A stretch of 64,000 bases of DNA from Oxalobacteraceae bacterium (GCA_023259175.1 JAHFQV010000003.1:27560-91559), one strand, 5' to 3'; positions 1 to 10,710 are shown, counted from the stretch's first letter. Notes: a model not told the origin generated them from the sequence alone. Program-made: numbers and translations.

Positions 1-1
1 C

Positions 2-166
2 TTACCTTTGGATGATCCAGGCTTAAATGCGGGAATCAGCCAGAATTATTTTTCTGGGGAGCCCGTTTCGCGTATTGATTTACGCGAAGTCGCCGCGAAT
101 TGGGAACCTTGGCGTACTGTCGCAACATGGTATATGTGGCGCAGTTTGGATGTAAAATCTGATTGA
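2..166 (+). CDS. DNA-3-methyladenine glycosylase II family protein, C-terminal fragment (5' truncated by window edge)
   Basis: Frame 2 reads LPLDDPGLNAGISQNYFSGEPVSRIDLREVAANWEPWRTVATWYMWRSLDVKSD*; W-x-PWRTVATWYMWRSL is typical of the AlkA-like C-terminus. Confidence 0.75.
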   Translation, partial: LPLDDPGLNAGISQNYFSGEPVSRIDLREVAANWEPWRTVATWYMWRSLDVKSD

Positions 167-236
167 TTGAAGTTAAATTGAAGTTAAATTTTTATAGTGA
201 CTAACTCGTGTGTGAGTTTTTTTTGAAGGGGACACG

Positions 237-1211
237 ATGACTAAAACGACATTTCTAGGATTCGAGCAATCGATCGCTGAGCTTGAAACTAAAATTGAAG
301 AACTTCGTTTTGTACAGGATGATTCCGCAGTTGACATCTCCGAAGAAATTGACCGGCTTTCCCAAAAAAGCCAAATGCTGACCAAGGATATTTATTCGAA
401 ACTCAGCCCTTGGCAAGTTTCGCAAATCTCGCGTCACCCTCAGCGTCCTTATACGCTCGATTATATTTCTCAGATTTTTACCGATTTTCACGAATTGCAC
501 GGCGATCGCTCGTTCTCAGATGACCTAGCAATTGTCGGTGGTTTGGCGCGCTTTAATGGTCAGGCCTGTATGGTGATCGGCCATCAAAAAGGGCGCGATA
601 CGAAAGAGCGGGCATTGCGCAATTTTGGCATGCCTAAACCAGAAGGCTATCGCAAGGCGATGCGCTTGATGAAATTGGCCGAGAAATTTGAAATTCCTGT
701 GTTTACTTTCATCGACACCACAGGTGCTTGGCCGGGTATCGACGCGGAAGAACGCGGGCAATCCGAAGCGATTGGCCATAGTCTGTATGTGATGGCCGAA
801 CTGAAAGTACCTTTGATTGCGACCATCATTGGCGAAGGTGGCTCGGGCGGTGCCTTGGCGCTGGCAGTGGGCGACTCGGTCTTGATGCTGCAGTATGCCA
901 CTTACTCGGTTATTTCCCCAGAAGGTTGTGCCTCAATTTTGTGGAAGACTTCGGAGCGCGCTTGTGACGCTGCGGAAGCCTTAGGTTTGACCGCAAATCG
1001 CCTTAAAGCCATGGGCTTGATCGATAAAATTATCAATGAACCTTTGGGTGGCGCACATCGCGATCCTAAGCAAATGGCAGTCTTGGTGAAGCGCGCTTTG
1101 GCCGATACCTTGCGTCAATTCCAGGGTGTGAAAACCAAAGATTTGCTCGCCGCACGCCACGAAAAATTGATGAGCTACGGAAAATTTAAGGAAACCCGGG
1201 TTTCAGAATGA
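237..1211 (+). CDS. accA: Acetyl-CoA carboxylase carboxyltransferase subunit alpha
   Basis: 324 aa; [37 protein letters not shown] motifs. Confidence 0.97.
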   Translation: MTKTTFLGFEQSIAELETKIEELRFVQDDSAVDISEEIDRLSQKSQMLTKDIYSKLSPWQVSQISRHPQRPYTLDYISQIFTDFHELHGDRSFSDDLAIVGGLARFNGQACMVIGHQKGRDTKERALRNFGMPKPEGYRKAMRLMKLAEKFEIPVFTFIDTTGAWPGIDAEERGQSEAIGHSLYVMAELKVPLIATIIGEGGSGGALALAVGDSVLMLQYATYSVISPEGCASILWKTSERACDAAEALGLTANRLKAMGLIDKIINEPLGGAHRDPKQMAVLVKRALADTLRQFQGVKTKDLLAARHEKLMSYGKFKETRVSE

Positions 1212-2656
1212 AAGCATGCGTTGCCGACGAGTTTGAAAGTCGTGTGTTCGGCCAAGTAAAGCAAATTTTTGATTCACAAGCTCCCGAAAATATCAGTAAA
1301 GGAATCGCGTTAGCCTATAGCGGCGGACTCGATTCCTCAGTGCTCTTGGTTTTATTGCGCGACTATGCGCATCGCTATCAACTCCCATTTTTCGCATTTC
1401 ATATTCATCATGGCTTAAGCGCTCATGCTGACGCTTGGCGTGCGCATTGCGCGTCGACATGTGCCGCACTTGGTGTGGCGTTTGCAAGCACCGAAGTTCA
1501 GATTCAAAGTGCAGGTGATGGCATAGAATCGGCGGCGCGGCGTGAACGTTATCGCGCATTAGGTCGTTTATGTGAAGAGCGTGAAATCAGTTATCTCTTG
1601 ACCGCACATCATCAGGACGATCAGGCCGAGACGGTGTTGATGCAAATGTTGCGCGGTACTGGTTTGCGTGGTTTGGGGGGGATGGATGAAATTAATCACG
1701 CTCCGGACTTGTTAGGCTCAGCCCATCTAAAATTGGTGCGACCTTTGCTGATGCAAACCCGTTCGAGCTTAGAAAACTTTGCAAGCGAGCGTGGTATTGC
1801 GCACATTAGCGACGAGTCGAATCAGGATTTACAGTTTACGCGGAATGCAGTTCGACATCGTTTAATGCCCGTGCTAGAGTCAATTTCACCGAATTTTGCA
1901 GAGCGTTTTTTTCGTACTGCCCTGCATGCGCGTGCCGCCAACCGGATTCTCGATCAGATCGCTGCCGATGATCTCAAGCGATGTTTGCAGACAAGCACAG
2001 CGGAGGCACTAGATATCCCAATGTGGCAAAGCTTGGGTGAGGATCGCATGGATAATTTACTGCGATATTGGATATTGTCGAAAAACATGCAAGCGCCGAG
2101 TACCTCAAAATTACAGGAAATGCGTAAGCAAGTCCTGCGCGCCCGTGAAGATGCTTGTGTATCCGTGTCGCACCTAAACTTTCACTTGCATCGCTATGCG
2201 AATAAAGTTTTTCTCGTCAAGCAAGCGCCTGTGATTGCCCAGTCGCGAAGCGGGGCGCTGAATCAAGAAAATGACGATACAAAAGAGCCTATTACGCTTC
2301 ACTGGCAAGGTGAACCCAGCATCGATTTGCCTCAATGGCAGGGTCGATTACATTTCATCTCGGGCGACCAGGGAATTGCTCGAGCCAGTTTAAGCCTATC
2401 TCGCCTGCAAGTGCGCGCCCGAGAAGGTGGGGAGCGTTTACGTCTAGCGAAAAATCGCCCCTCTAGGGATTTAAAAAGCCATTTTCAAACACTGCGTATT
2501 CCATTTTGGGAGCGTGCCGGTTTGCCTTTAGTGTATGCCGACCAAGATTTAATTTTTGTCGCCCGTTTAGGATTGAACGCTGATTTTCTTGATGAGACCG
2601 ACGGTGAAAAAATTCAGATTCAGTGGCAATCCTACGAAGAAATAAATAAGCATTGA
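1208..2656 (+). CDS. tilS: tRNA(Ile)-lysidine synthetase
   Basis: [11 protein letters not shown]-loop, [27 protein letters not shown] overlap with accA. Confidence 0.95.
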   Translation: MKACVADEFESRVFGQVKQIFDSQAPENISKGIALAYSGGLDSSVLLVLLRDYAHRYQLPFFAFHIHHGLSAHADAWRAHCASTCAALGVAFASTEVQIQSAGDGIESAARRERYRALGRLCEEREISYLLTAHHQDDQAETVLMQMLRGTGLRGLGGMDEINHAPDLLGSAHLKLVRPLLMQTRSSLENFASERGIAHISDESNQDLQFTRNAVRHRLMPVLESISPNFAERFFRTALHARAANRILDQIAADDLKRCLQTSTAEALDIPMWQSLGEDRMDNLLRYWILSKNMQAPSTSKLQEMRKQVLRAREDACVSVSHLNFHLHRYANKVFLVKQAPVIAQSRSGALNQENDDTKEPITLHWQGEPSIDLPQWQGRLHFISGDQGIARASLSLSRLQVRAREGGERLRLAKNRPSRDLKSHFQTLRIPFWERAGLPLVYADQDLIFVARLGLNADFLDETDGEKIQIQWQSYEEINKH

Positions 2657-2667
2657 GAAAGAATCGC

Positions 2668-3378
2668 ATGAAACGTCAAATTGTGCTCGATACAGAGACG
2701 ACCGGCTTAAATCCACGACTGGGAAATCGCATTCTTGAAATCGGTTGCGTCGAGCTGATCAATCGAAAATTAACTGGTCAAAATCTACATTTTTATATTA
2801 ATCCTGAACGCGAGTCTGAAGAAGGCGCGCTGGCGGTACATGGCATCACCAGCGAATTTTTGCGAGATAAGCCGAAGTTTCATGAAGTCGTCGAGACCCT
2901 TTTGGACTACGTGAAAGGTGCAGAGATACTGATCCACAATGCCCCCTTCGATTTGGGTTTTCTGGATGCTGAGTTGGCGCGACTAGAGCGAGCCTCCTTT
3001 GTCAGCGTGGTCGATGGTGTCGTCGATACCTTAGTGCAAGCGAAGGAACTTCACCCCGGAAAACGTAATTCTTTGGATGCGCTGTGCGACCGTTACGAAA
3101 TCTCAAATGCGCATCGTGCCCTGCATGGCGCTTTGCTCGATGCTGAGTTACTCGCTGAAGTCTATCTCGCAATGTCGCGCGGTCAAAACAGTTTGGGTAT
3201 CGAGCTAGAAGAAGAACTGAGCGATCGCAATACCGAGTATGAACATACGCAGGCAGAGTATGCCGAGATTCGGCTGCTATCGGCTAGTGTGGCCGATGGC
3301 GAAGCGCATCGTGAGTATCTGGAAGAGTTAGAGAAGGCGAATAAGAGCCCCAGTATTTGGAAGGCCGTAAGCGCTTGA
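2668..3378 (+). CDS. dnaQ: DNA polymerase III subunit epsilon
   Basis: MKRQIVLDTETTGLNPRLGNRILEIGCVEL, HNAPFDLGFLDAEL exonuclease motifs; start set to the ATG at 2668. Confidence 0.95.
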   Translation: MKRQIVLDTETTGLNPRLGNRILEIGCVELINRKLTGQNLHFYINPERESEEGALAVHGITSEFLRDKPKFHEVVETLLDYVKGAEILIHNAPFDLGFLDAELARLERASFVSVVDGVVDTLVQAKELHPGKRNSLDALCDRYEISNAHRALHGALLDAELLAEVYLAMSRGQNSLGIELEEELSDRNTEYEHTQAEYAEIRLLSASVADGEAHREYLEELEKANKSPSIWKAVSA

Positions 3379-3862
3379 AAGTGGAAAGTCTGCCGTGTTC
3401 GATCTTGGTGTTATGTTACTTTGAGGCAAAATTCCAACGCTTTTTGCCTTCGTGTTAGATTCAATTTTTTCGGTTTATATCGAATTCGGCCGTGACAAGA
3501 ATTAAGCTTGTATTTTTAAGCACATAAAAAAATTTTCGCACCACACTTAAGTTCCTTAAAATAGTGCCGTAAACGTGTTTGTGGTGTCGTATTGTTCTGA
3601 AAAACTATATTTAACTATTTGATTTTTAACGGAAAATTTTATAGATCATATTTTTCAAGCTAGATAGTCTTTCCTTCTTATTTATGTGACTTTTTCACAA
3701 TAAATTCTTCTTGCTCGATGTAGGTGCAATTCCTACGTCGGCGCGCGCTGTTTCCTGTATTCAATTCCCCAGTTTGGCTGATACACCCTCTCAATCCTTG
3801 GTAACACAATGGTTCCACTGGGCAATAAATTTCGTTGTGGAAATTTTTAAAGAGGTGGTGAA

Positions 3863-4180
3863 ATGACTTCAAATGACATGATGGCTGAGATTCGTGATGC
3901 CAATTTAAGTTACTTAATGCTGGCTCAGCAGATGATACGCGCAGATAAGGCGACTGCGATTTTTCGATTGGGCATCGCCAAGGAAATTGCCGATCTCATT
4001 GAAGGGCTCAACAATGCCCAAATTTTGAAACTTGCTGGTTCGAACATGATGCTGGCACGTTTTCGTTTCGAGGACAGCGCGATTTTGTGCATGCTTACTC
4101 ATTACAACAAAGAGCGTAGTTTGGCACAGTCTCATGCAGCGATTTTGATGGCCGGACAAAACGTCGAAGAGATTTTGTAA
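3863..4180 (+). CDS. flhD: Flagellar transcriptional regulator FlhD
   Basis: 105 aa, EIRDANLSYLMLAQQMIRADKATAIFRLGI; adjacent to flhC. Confidence 0.95.
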   Translation: MTSNDMMAEIRDANLSYLMLAQQMIRADKATAIFRLGIAKEIADLIEGLNNAQILKLAGSNMMLARFRFEDSAILCMLTHYNKERSLAQSHAAILMAGQNVEEIL

Positions 4181-4220
4181 GCGAACATTTTTCATTCGCT
4201 GAGTGAAGTGGGAGGCTATC

Positions 4221-4781
4221 ATGGTAATGAAAAGTATCGTCAATGAGGCGCACGAAATTCAATTGGCTATTGACCTCGTCAATTTAGGTGCCCGTTTACA
4301 ATTACTGGAATCTGAGACTTCCCTTTCCCGAGAGCGTTTGCTGAAAATCTATAAAGAGCTCAAAGGTGTTTCGCCACCGAAGGGCATGCTGCCTTTTTCT
4401 ACTGATTGGTTTGTGACATGGCAGCCGAATATTCATGCTTCGCTCTTTATGAATATTTACCACTACTTGCAGGAACATGCCGATGTGAAGGGCATACACG
4501 CAGTCGTTAAGGCTTACCAGCTCTATCTCGAACAGATTCCGCATGACGAGGGTGAAGAGGCTGTTTTATCGCTCACCCGTGCTTGGACTTTGGTTCGTTT
4601 TTTTGATGGCAATATGCTGTCTATGATCAAGTGCGAGGTCTGTGGCGGCATGTTCGTCGCGCATAGCCTTGATCTTCACGATCATTTTGCCTGTGGCTTA
4701 TGCCACGTCCCTTCACGTGCTGGCAAAACAAAAAAACTTAAAGACCTACAGAATCTGCAAAAGAAAAAAGCCCTCAATTAG
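4221..4781 (+). CDS. flhC: Flagellar transcriptional regulator FlhC
   Basis: EAHEIQLAIDLVNLGARLQLLESETSLSRERLL; Cys-rich zinc site CEVCGGMFVAHSLDLHDHFACGLC; GGAGG RBS before the ATG at 4221. Confidence 0.95.
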   Translation: MVMKSIVNEAHEIQLAIDLVNLGARLQLLESETSLSRERLLKIYKELKGVSPPKGMLPFSTDWFVTWQPNIHASLFMNIYHYLQEHADVKGIHAVVKAYQLYLEQIPHDEGEEAVLSLTRAWTLVRFFDGNMLSMIKCEVCGGMFVAHSLDLHDHFACGLCHVPSRAGKTKKLKDLQNLQKKKALN

Positions 4782-4875
4782 CGTGCTAATTAGTCGCGCC
4801 TTTGCGACAGCGGATTTGCTGCGCTGTCGCTTGCAGTGGATAATCATCCTAATCAAAACGCGCGGAGAATCCCAA

Positions 4876-5622
4876 TTGGTGATCGGTCTAAAAGCCTTGT
4901 TATTGCAATTGGCGGCCTTGGTTTTGACAAGTGTCTTGAGTGTTATCGTCCAAAAATTCTTGGGCTACTTGATTCCCCCATCGGTTTTTTTGAGCCTGCA
5001 TGTGTCGGTCGCGCTCAGTTTTTCTATGCTGTTTCGTTTTGACTGGTGGTGGAGTTTGATTCAGGTGCTTTTCCCCCTGTTATTGGTGCTCGCGGCACTG
5101 CATCCTTTGCCTAGTCAGTGGTATTTGTTTGCCTTCCTCATCTTCGCTTTGTTGTATTGGTCCACGTTTCGCACCCAAGTGCCTTACTACCCGTCAAAGA
5201 AAAGCTTGCTGATGCCGATCCAGGCTTTACTCCCAGCGGTTCAGGGGAGTCGATTTGTTGATCTTGGCAGTGGCATGGGGGGCTTACTCATGCAACTTGC
5301 AAAGCTTAATCCTGAGGGCCAATTCATCGGTGTGGAAATAGCGCCACTACCTTGGCTGATTAGTCGCTTGCGCGCCTTACTTTCGAGTTCTAAAGTGAAG
5401 TTCGTTTTGGGAAATTACAACAGACAGGATTTGCAGCAGTTCGATGTTGTTTTTTGTTATTTGTCTCCTGCGGCGATGCCGAGTATCTGGGAAAAGGCAA
5501 GGGCAGAAATGAAGCCTGGCGCGCTTCTCCTGAGTTACGAATTTATTATCCCCGAAAAACCACACGACTTCTGTGTGAAAATTGAAGAAGATGCGCCATA
5601 TTTATTTGGATGGCGCATATAA
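4876..5622 (+). CDS. Class I SAM-dependent methyltransferase with N-terminal membrane segments
   Basis: FVDLGSGMGGLLMQLAKLNPEGQFIGVEIAP (motif I) after hydrophobic N-terminus; TTG start with GGAGA upstream preferred over the longer ORF at 4642 that overlaps flhC. Confidence 0.75.
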   Translation: MVIGLKALLLQLAALVLTSVLSVIVQKFLGYLIPPSVFLSLHVSVALSFSMLFRFDWWWSLIQVLFPLLLVLAALHPLPSQWYLFAFLIFALLYWSTFRTQVPYYPSKKSLLMPIQALLPAVQGSRFVDLGSGMGGLLMQLAKLNPEGQFIGVEIAPLPWLISRLRALLSSSKVKFVLGNYNRQDLQQFDVVFCYLSPAAMPSIWEKARAEMKPGALLLSYEFIIPEKPHDFCVKIEEDAPYLFGWRI

Positions 5623-5755
5623 TGAAACAACAGAAATATATTTTCTGAGCAATATTTCCCGAAAATGTTGCCTCATATTACGAGATCGCTGTTATTCTTA
5701 AGTTGTTGCTCGAGAGGATTAAATTCGAAGTTAAACTTTTGAAGGAGTCTAACTC

Positions 5756-6616
5756 GTGTTTGTAATCGTGGGATACATCGTCGTATGCGGATCCGTGTTT
5801 GGTGGATTCGTTATGTCTGGCGGACACTTAGCTGTCTTATTTCAACCACTCGAATTACTGATGATTGGTGGTGCCGCTGTGGGCGCATCCTTGGTCGGCA
5901 ACAACAGTAAAACAATCAAAGCCTCGCTCAAGGCATTACCCTCAGTACTTAAAGGATCGAAATTCAACAAGGCCATGTACATGGAGTTGATGACGATGCT
6001 GTTTGACGTACTCACAAAAATCCGCAAAGAAGGTTTGATGTCGATCGAAGGCGATATTGAAAAACCGGAAGAAAGTCCGCTATTTAGTAAATATGGCCTA
6101 GTCGTTTCAGACCATCACTTAATGGAATTTTTGAGTGATTATTTGCGCCTGATGGTGTCGGGCAATATGGATGCTTTTCAGATCGAAAACTTGATGGATA
6201 ACGAACTTGAAACTCATCATGTTGAAGGTCATGTGCCTGCACATTTTATCGCTAAGTTGGGTGATGGCTTGCCCGCCTTCGGGATTGTTGCCGCAGTGAT
6301 GGGCGTGGTTCATACGATGGAATCGGTGGGGATACCGCCAGCCGAACTCGGGATTTTGATTGCCCATGCTTTGGTCGGTACCTTCCTTGGGATTTTATTG
6401 GCTTATGGTTTTGTTGGACCTTTATCTGGATTGCTGGAACAAAATTTGGACGAGTCGTCTAAAACATTTCAGTGCGTCAAAGTGACTTTGTTGGCGAGTT
6501 TAAATGGCTATGCGCCGGCTTTGTCAGTGGAATTTGGCCGTAAAGTTTTGTATTCAACTGAGCGACCTTCGTTCTCCGAGTTGGAAGAACATATTAAACA
6601 ATCTAAATCGAAATAG
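5756..6616 (+). CDS. motA: Flagellar motor stator protein MotA
   Basis: 286 aa MotA: GGHLAVLFQPLELLMIGGAAVGA, GDGLPAFGIVAAVMGVVHTM. Confidence 0.96.
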   Translation: MFVIVGYIVVCGSVFGGFVMSGGHLAVLFQPLELLMIGGAAVGASLVGNNSKTIKASLKALPSVLKGSKFNKAMYMELMTMLFDVLTKIRKEGLMSIEGDIEKPEESPLFSKYGLVVSDHHLMEFLSDYLRLMVSGNMDAFQIENLMDNELETHHVEGHVPAHFIAKLGDGLPAFGIVAAVMGVVHTMESVGIPPAELGILIAHALVGTFLGILLAYGFVGPLSGLLEQNLDESSKTFQCVKVTLLASLNGYAPALSVEFGRKVLYSTERPSFSELEEHIKQSKSK

Positions 6617-6635
6617 TCCTAACCAAAAACAGGGT

Positions 6636-7571
6636 GTGATTGTGGCTGCTGACGAAGTCCGTCCTATCATTGTTAAGCGCATTAAAAAGGTCGCCGGGGG
6701 CCATCATGGCGGCGCTTGGAAAATCGCGTATGCCGATTTCGTTACGGCGATGATGGCCTTCTTTCTTTTGATGTGGTTGCTAGGCTCGACTGCCAAAGGA
6801 AATTTGCAAGGGATAGCCGAATATTTTCAAACGCCTTTGAAAGTGGCCATGATGGGCGGGGATGGCAGTGGCGATAGTTCGAGTGTGCTACAAGGGGGCG
6901 GTAAGGATTTGTCGGCGCGTGATGGGCAAGTAAAAAAAGGTGATATTGAAGCGGCCAAAAAAACCTACAATTTACAAGCAGCCGAAGCGGCGCTAGCAAA
7001 ACTCGATGCTGAGCGCTTAAAGGGTCTGAAGGAAAAAATCGAAGCGGCCATCGAATCGAGTCAAACCCTGAAACAATTTAAAAAACAGCTACTGCTCGAC
7101 ATTACGACCGAAGGCTTGCGGATACAAATGGTCGATGAAAAGAATCGTCCTATGTTTGCGTCAGCCAAAGCTGAGTTACAACCCTACACCCGAGAAATTT
7201 TGCATGAAATTGGTTTGGCTTTAAATGAAGTTCCGAACAAAATTAGTCTCTCTGGACATACCGATGCCGCACCTTATCTGAACGGTGAAAAAGGGTATAG
7301 CAATTGGGAGTTGTCGGCGGATCGCGCCAATGCCTCGCGGCGTGAATTAATCTACGGTGGCATGGATGAGAGCAAAGTTTTGCGCGTCGTCGGACTGTCT
7401 TCATCGGTGCTGTTTGATAAAGCTGATCCGCTCAATCCTATTAATCGTCGTATCAGTATCATCGTCATGAATAAGAAAACGGAACTGTCTGCCTCGCAAG
7501 ATGGTGGTGAAGTTGACTTGGAAAAGCAGGACGGAGTTGGGGTCGAGTTAAAGCAAAACGTGGTCCAATAA
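6636..7571 (+). CDS. motB: Flagellar motor protein MotB
   Basis: GAWKIAYADFVTAMMAFFLLMWLLG plus OmpA-like domain (LSGHTDAAPY...NWELSADRANASRREL); GTG start at 6636 or 6642. Confidence 0.94.
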   Translation: MIVAADEVRPIIVKRIKKVAGGHHGGAWKIAYADFVTAMMAFFLLMWLLGSTAKGNLQGIAEYFQTPLKVAMMGGDGSGDSSSVLQGGGKDLSARDGQVKKGDIEAAKKTYNLQAAEAALAKLDAERLKGLKEKIEAAIESSQTLKQFKKQLLLDITTEGLRIQMVDEKNRPMFASAKAELQPYTREILHEIGLALNEVPNKISLSGHTDAAPYLNGEKGYSNWELSADRANASRRELIYGGMDESKVLRVVGLSSSVLFDKADPLNPINRRISIIVMNKKTELSASQDGGEVDLEKQDGVGVELKQNVVQ

Positions 7572-7618
7572 TTTTTCAATTGAGTGCAACTGTAATGTTG
7601 CGGAACGGGACGCTGAAG

Positions 7619-8167
7619 ATGTCAGATCGAAAAAACCTAGGATCACAAGTGAAAGAGTTACTCGCAGGAGTCTCTGATCATGGGGTCGACCACTTATTGG
7701 AAGTGGAAACAGATTTAGTGCAAACCACGATTTTGTTAGCCGAGGCAATTGAGCGCTTAGGGGCCAATTTTTTGGATTTGCATTCTTCATTGACCTCACA
7801 GGAAGCACAGATAAAACTCATAGTCGAAGCGGGGCAGGTGCCGCAAGACAGTGTTGATCGTTTATCTAAGATACAGGCAGATATTTCTTTGCACATCAAT
7901 CAGGCGGTAACGAGTCTTCAGTTTCAGGATTTAACTGGACAACTCATCGCCCGTACAGTGCAAAGGAGCGCCGGATTACGCGAGCTTTTGAGTACCTTAG
8001 AAATTGAAGGACACGTTATCCCAAATGATGGTGAAATCGATGAGATTTCCTCGATGTTGACTGAGATTACGTCCAAGCTGGAAGCGCAGAGTATCGCACT
8101 CAAAAGTTTGCTACGAAAAACGGTTAACCAACAGCATATGGACAGCGGCGATATTGAATTATTTTAG
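7619..8167 (+). CDS. CheZ-like chemotaxis protein (second CheZ-family member)
   Basis: Contains LQFQDLTGQLIARTV, matching the CheZ catalytic segment QDFQDLTGQVI; located between motB and cheY; ends SGDIELF. Confidence 0.7.
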   Translation: MSDRKNLGSQVKELLAGVSDHGVDHLLEVETDLVQTTILLAEAIERLGANFLDLHSSLTSQEAQIKLIVEAGQVPQDSVDRLSKIQADISLHINQAVTSLQFQDLTGQLIARTVQRSAGLRELLSTLEIEGHVIPNDGEIDEISSMLTEITSKLEAQSIALKSLLRKTVNQQHMDSGDIELF

Positions 8168-8213
8168 TTGTCAGAGGTGTGGGTGTTTCAATCTTTTTTA
8201 AATTGGAGTTGTG

Positions 8214-8579
8214 ATGGCCAAGACAATATTAGCAGTGGATGACTCAGGCTCTTTACGGCAAATGGTCGCATTTAGTTTGAAGGCGGCCGGCTACCAAGTA
8301 ATTGAGGCAGTCGATGGTCAGGATGGTTTGGAGAAAGCCAAATTGCAGGTTGTCGATCTCGTTCTGACTGACCAAAACATGCCACGTATGGACGGCTTAA
8401 CGCTGATCAAGTCTTTACGTGCTTTGGAGTCATATCAAAAGGTGCCTATCCTGATGTTGACGACGGAATCGGGCGACGATATGAAAGTAAAGGGACGTGC
8501 AGCCGGCGCGAACGGATGGCTGGTGAAGCCCTTTGATCCGCAAAAATTGACCGAGGTCGTGAAAAAAGTGATTGGTTGA
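8214..8579 (+). CDS. Response regulator, CheY-like
   Basis: Single receiver domain: ILAVDDSGSLRQMV, LVLTDQNMPRMDGL, KPFDPQ. Confidence 0.92.
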   Translation: MAKTILAVDDSGSLRQMVAFSLKAAGYQVIEAVDGQDGLEKAKLQVVDLVLTDQNMPRMDGLTLIKSLRALESYQKVPILMLTTESGDDMKVKGRAAGANGWLVKPFDPQKLTEVVKKVIG

Positions 8580-8628
8580 GTGATGTGTTTAGCGTTAAGC
8601 CATTTCGCGCAAATTACGGGGTGCAATA

Positions 8629-10662
8629 ATGACGATTGACATGGGTCAGTTCTTTCAGGTTTTTTTTGACGAGGCGGAGGAACTCCTCGCTGAGAAAGAG
8701 AAGTTATTATTGGGTGTGGACATTGCGTCTCCGGATCCGGAAGATTTGAATGCGATTTTTAGAACCGCGCATTCAATAAAGGGCGGCGCGTCAACCTTTG
8801 GCTTACACGATATGTCGGAAGTGACCCACATACTCGAATCACTGTTGGATCAAATTCGTAAAGGTGAAATGACCCTCACTTCGGATCATGTTGATGCTTT
8901 CCTTGCCGCCAAAGATGTCTTGAAAATGCAACTTGATGGACATAGACATGGTGCAAAAGTCGATCTCGATGCCGTGGGTGATGTTCGGATGTTGTTGCAG
9001 TCCTTTGTTAAGGGTGAAATCAAAGCAGAAAATAAGGTCGCGGCGGCGGTGATTCAACAAGAAGAGGCCAGCGAAAAACGCGAGCAATATCAATCTGCGT
9101 TTCGGATTGTTTTCAATCAAATTAAAGAGGCCGATTGGCTCGTTTTAAGTGATGAATTGGCGATGCTAGGGCGAGTAGAAGAGCCGACCGTCGATGGCGA
9201 CAAACGCAGTTTGCTAATCAGTACCAATGGCAGTCAAGACGATATTGTCGCGGTTTGTTCCTTTGTAGTTGATGCCGACAAAATGAGTATTACCAGCGAA
9301 GCAGTTAAACAAACTAGTGCTTCCGATGCCGCTTCGGACGAAGATTTGGGCTATGGCTTTTTTGAGCCTATGGACACGATGTTCACGCCAGCTCCAGCGG
9401 ACGTTTCCGAACACGGCTCGAGTTCAGCAAAGTCGGACGCAGCGGCGGCACAAGCAAAAGCAAGCCCGAAAAAAGATAATGATAAAGCCGCTAATTCTCA
9501 GGAATCTAGCACGATCCGGGTCGGCATCGAGAAAGTCGATCAGATTATCAACCTTATTGGTGAGTTGGTGATTACACAGGCCATGCTCAACCAAAGAACA
9601 CAGGATCTGGACCCCGTTTCAAATGAACGTCTGCTCAGTAGCGTCGCCCACCTCACGCGCAATACCCGTGACTTGCAAGAAGCGGTGATGTCGATACGGA
9701 TGATGCCGATGGAATATGTGTTCTCAAGGTTTCCCCGTATGGTGCGCGATCTCGCCCACAAACTAGGCAAAAAAGTTGAGTTCATTACCCATGGCGCTTC
9801 GACCGAACTAGACAAGGGTTTAATTGAACGAATCGTCGATCCTTTGACCCATCTGGTCAGAAATAGCATTGACCATGGCATAGAAATGCCCGCGGCTAGA
9901 AGTGCTTCGGGCAAGAGTGAAACCGGTAGGCTAACGCTCTCTTCCGTACACCAGGGCGGCAATATTGTAATTGAGGTCAGTGATGATGGCGGTGGATTGC
10001 ATCGCGAAAGAATACTCTCCAAGGCGCGACAAAATGGATTGCCTGTATCGGATGCTATGAGCGACTCGGAGGTCTGGCAATTGATTTTTGCCCCGGGTTT
10101 CTCAACCGCAGAAGTGGTCACCGATGTCTCCGGACGAGGCGTTGGAATGGATGTCGTTAAACGTAACATCGCGCAAATGGGCGGTGTGGTTGATATTCGT
10201 TCTACGCGAGGCTTGGGCACAACCATTACGATTTCCTTGCCGCTGACTTTAGCGATTTTAGATGGCATGTCTGTGAAGGTAGGGCAAGAAATTTATATCT
10301 TGCCGCTGGGTTTTGTCGTCGAATCTTTACAACCGCAATTGGAAGATATTCGTGAGATCAATGGTCGTGGCAGTGTCATCAAAATCCGCCAAGAGTATTT
10401 GCCGCTGATACGTTTATATGAGTCGTTCAATATTGAGCCGACCCACAAAGACCCTTCCGCGGGCATTACGGTGATCGTCGAAGTCGATGGAAAAAAAGCG
10501 GCGCTTTTTGTTGATGAACTCGTTGCGCAACAACAGGTGGTGGTGAAAAACATCGAGTCAAATTATAAGAAAATTCAAGGTATCTCAGGCGCCACTATTT
10601 TAGGCGACGGCGGTGTTTCTTTGATTTTGGATGTGGCGGCCTTAATACGTGCAGTGCGTTGA
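8629..10662 (+). CDS. cheA: Chemotaxis histidine kinase CheA
   Basis: HPt FRTAHSIKGGASTFG, HATPase RNSIDHGIE, FAPGFSTAEVVTDVSGRGVGMDVV, C-terminal CheW-like domain. Confidence 0.97.
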   Translation: MTIDMGQFFQVFFDEAEELLAEKEKLLLGVDIASPDPEDLNAIFRTAHSIKGGASTFGLHDMSEVTHILESLLDQIRKGEMTLTSDHVDAFLAAKDVLKMQLDGHRHGAKVDLDAVGDVRMLLQSFVKGEIKAENKVAAAVIQQEEASEKREQYQSAFRIVFNQIKEADWLVLSDELAMLGRVEEPTVDGDKRSLLISTNGSQDDIVAVCSFVVDADKMSITSEAVKQTSASDAASDEDLGYGFFEPMDTMFTPAPADVSEHGSSSAKSDAAAAQAKASPKKDNDKAANSQESSTIRVGIEKVDQIINLIGELVITQAMLNQRTQDLDPVSNERLLSSVAHLTRNTRDLQEAVMSIRMMPMEYVFSRFPRMVRDLAHKLGKKVEFITHGASTELDKGLIERIVDPLTHLVRNSIDHGIEMPAARSASGKSETGRLTLSSVHQGGNIVIEVSDDGGGLHRERILSKARQNGLPVSDAMSDSEVWQLIFAPGFSTAEVVTDVSGRGVGMDVVKRNIAQMGGVVDIRSTRGLGTTITISLPLTLAILDGMSVKVGQEIYILPLGFVVESLQPQLEDIREINGRGSVIKIRQEYLPLIRLYESFNIEPTHKDPSAGITVIVEVDGKKAALFVDELVAQQQVVVKNIESNYKKIQGISGATILGDGGVSLILDVAALIRAVR

Positions 10663-10710
10663 TTTTCGAAATTATTGTGTAGACCCATTTGCAGATGTGA
10701 GGAAACAATC

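Noticed and set aside
1675-1681. G7 tract in tilS (similar G7 runs in cheD ~12350 and flhF ~20914) as possible phase-variation switches
   Set aside because: Short tracts, reading frames intact, encode conserved residues (e.g. GGALD in FlhF); no evidence for slippage
9540-10268. 242-aa minus-strand ORF
   Set aside because: Lies fully antisense to cheA; low-complexity Ser/Thr/Arg composition typical of shadow ORFs
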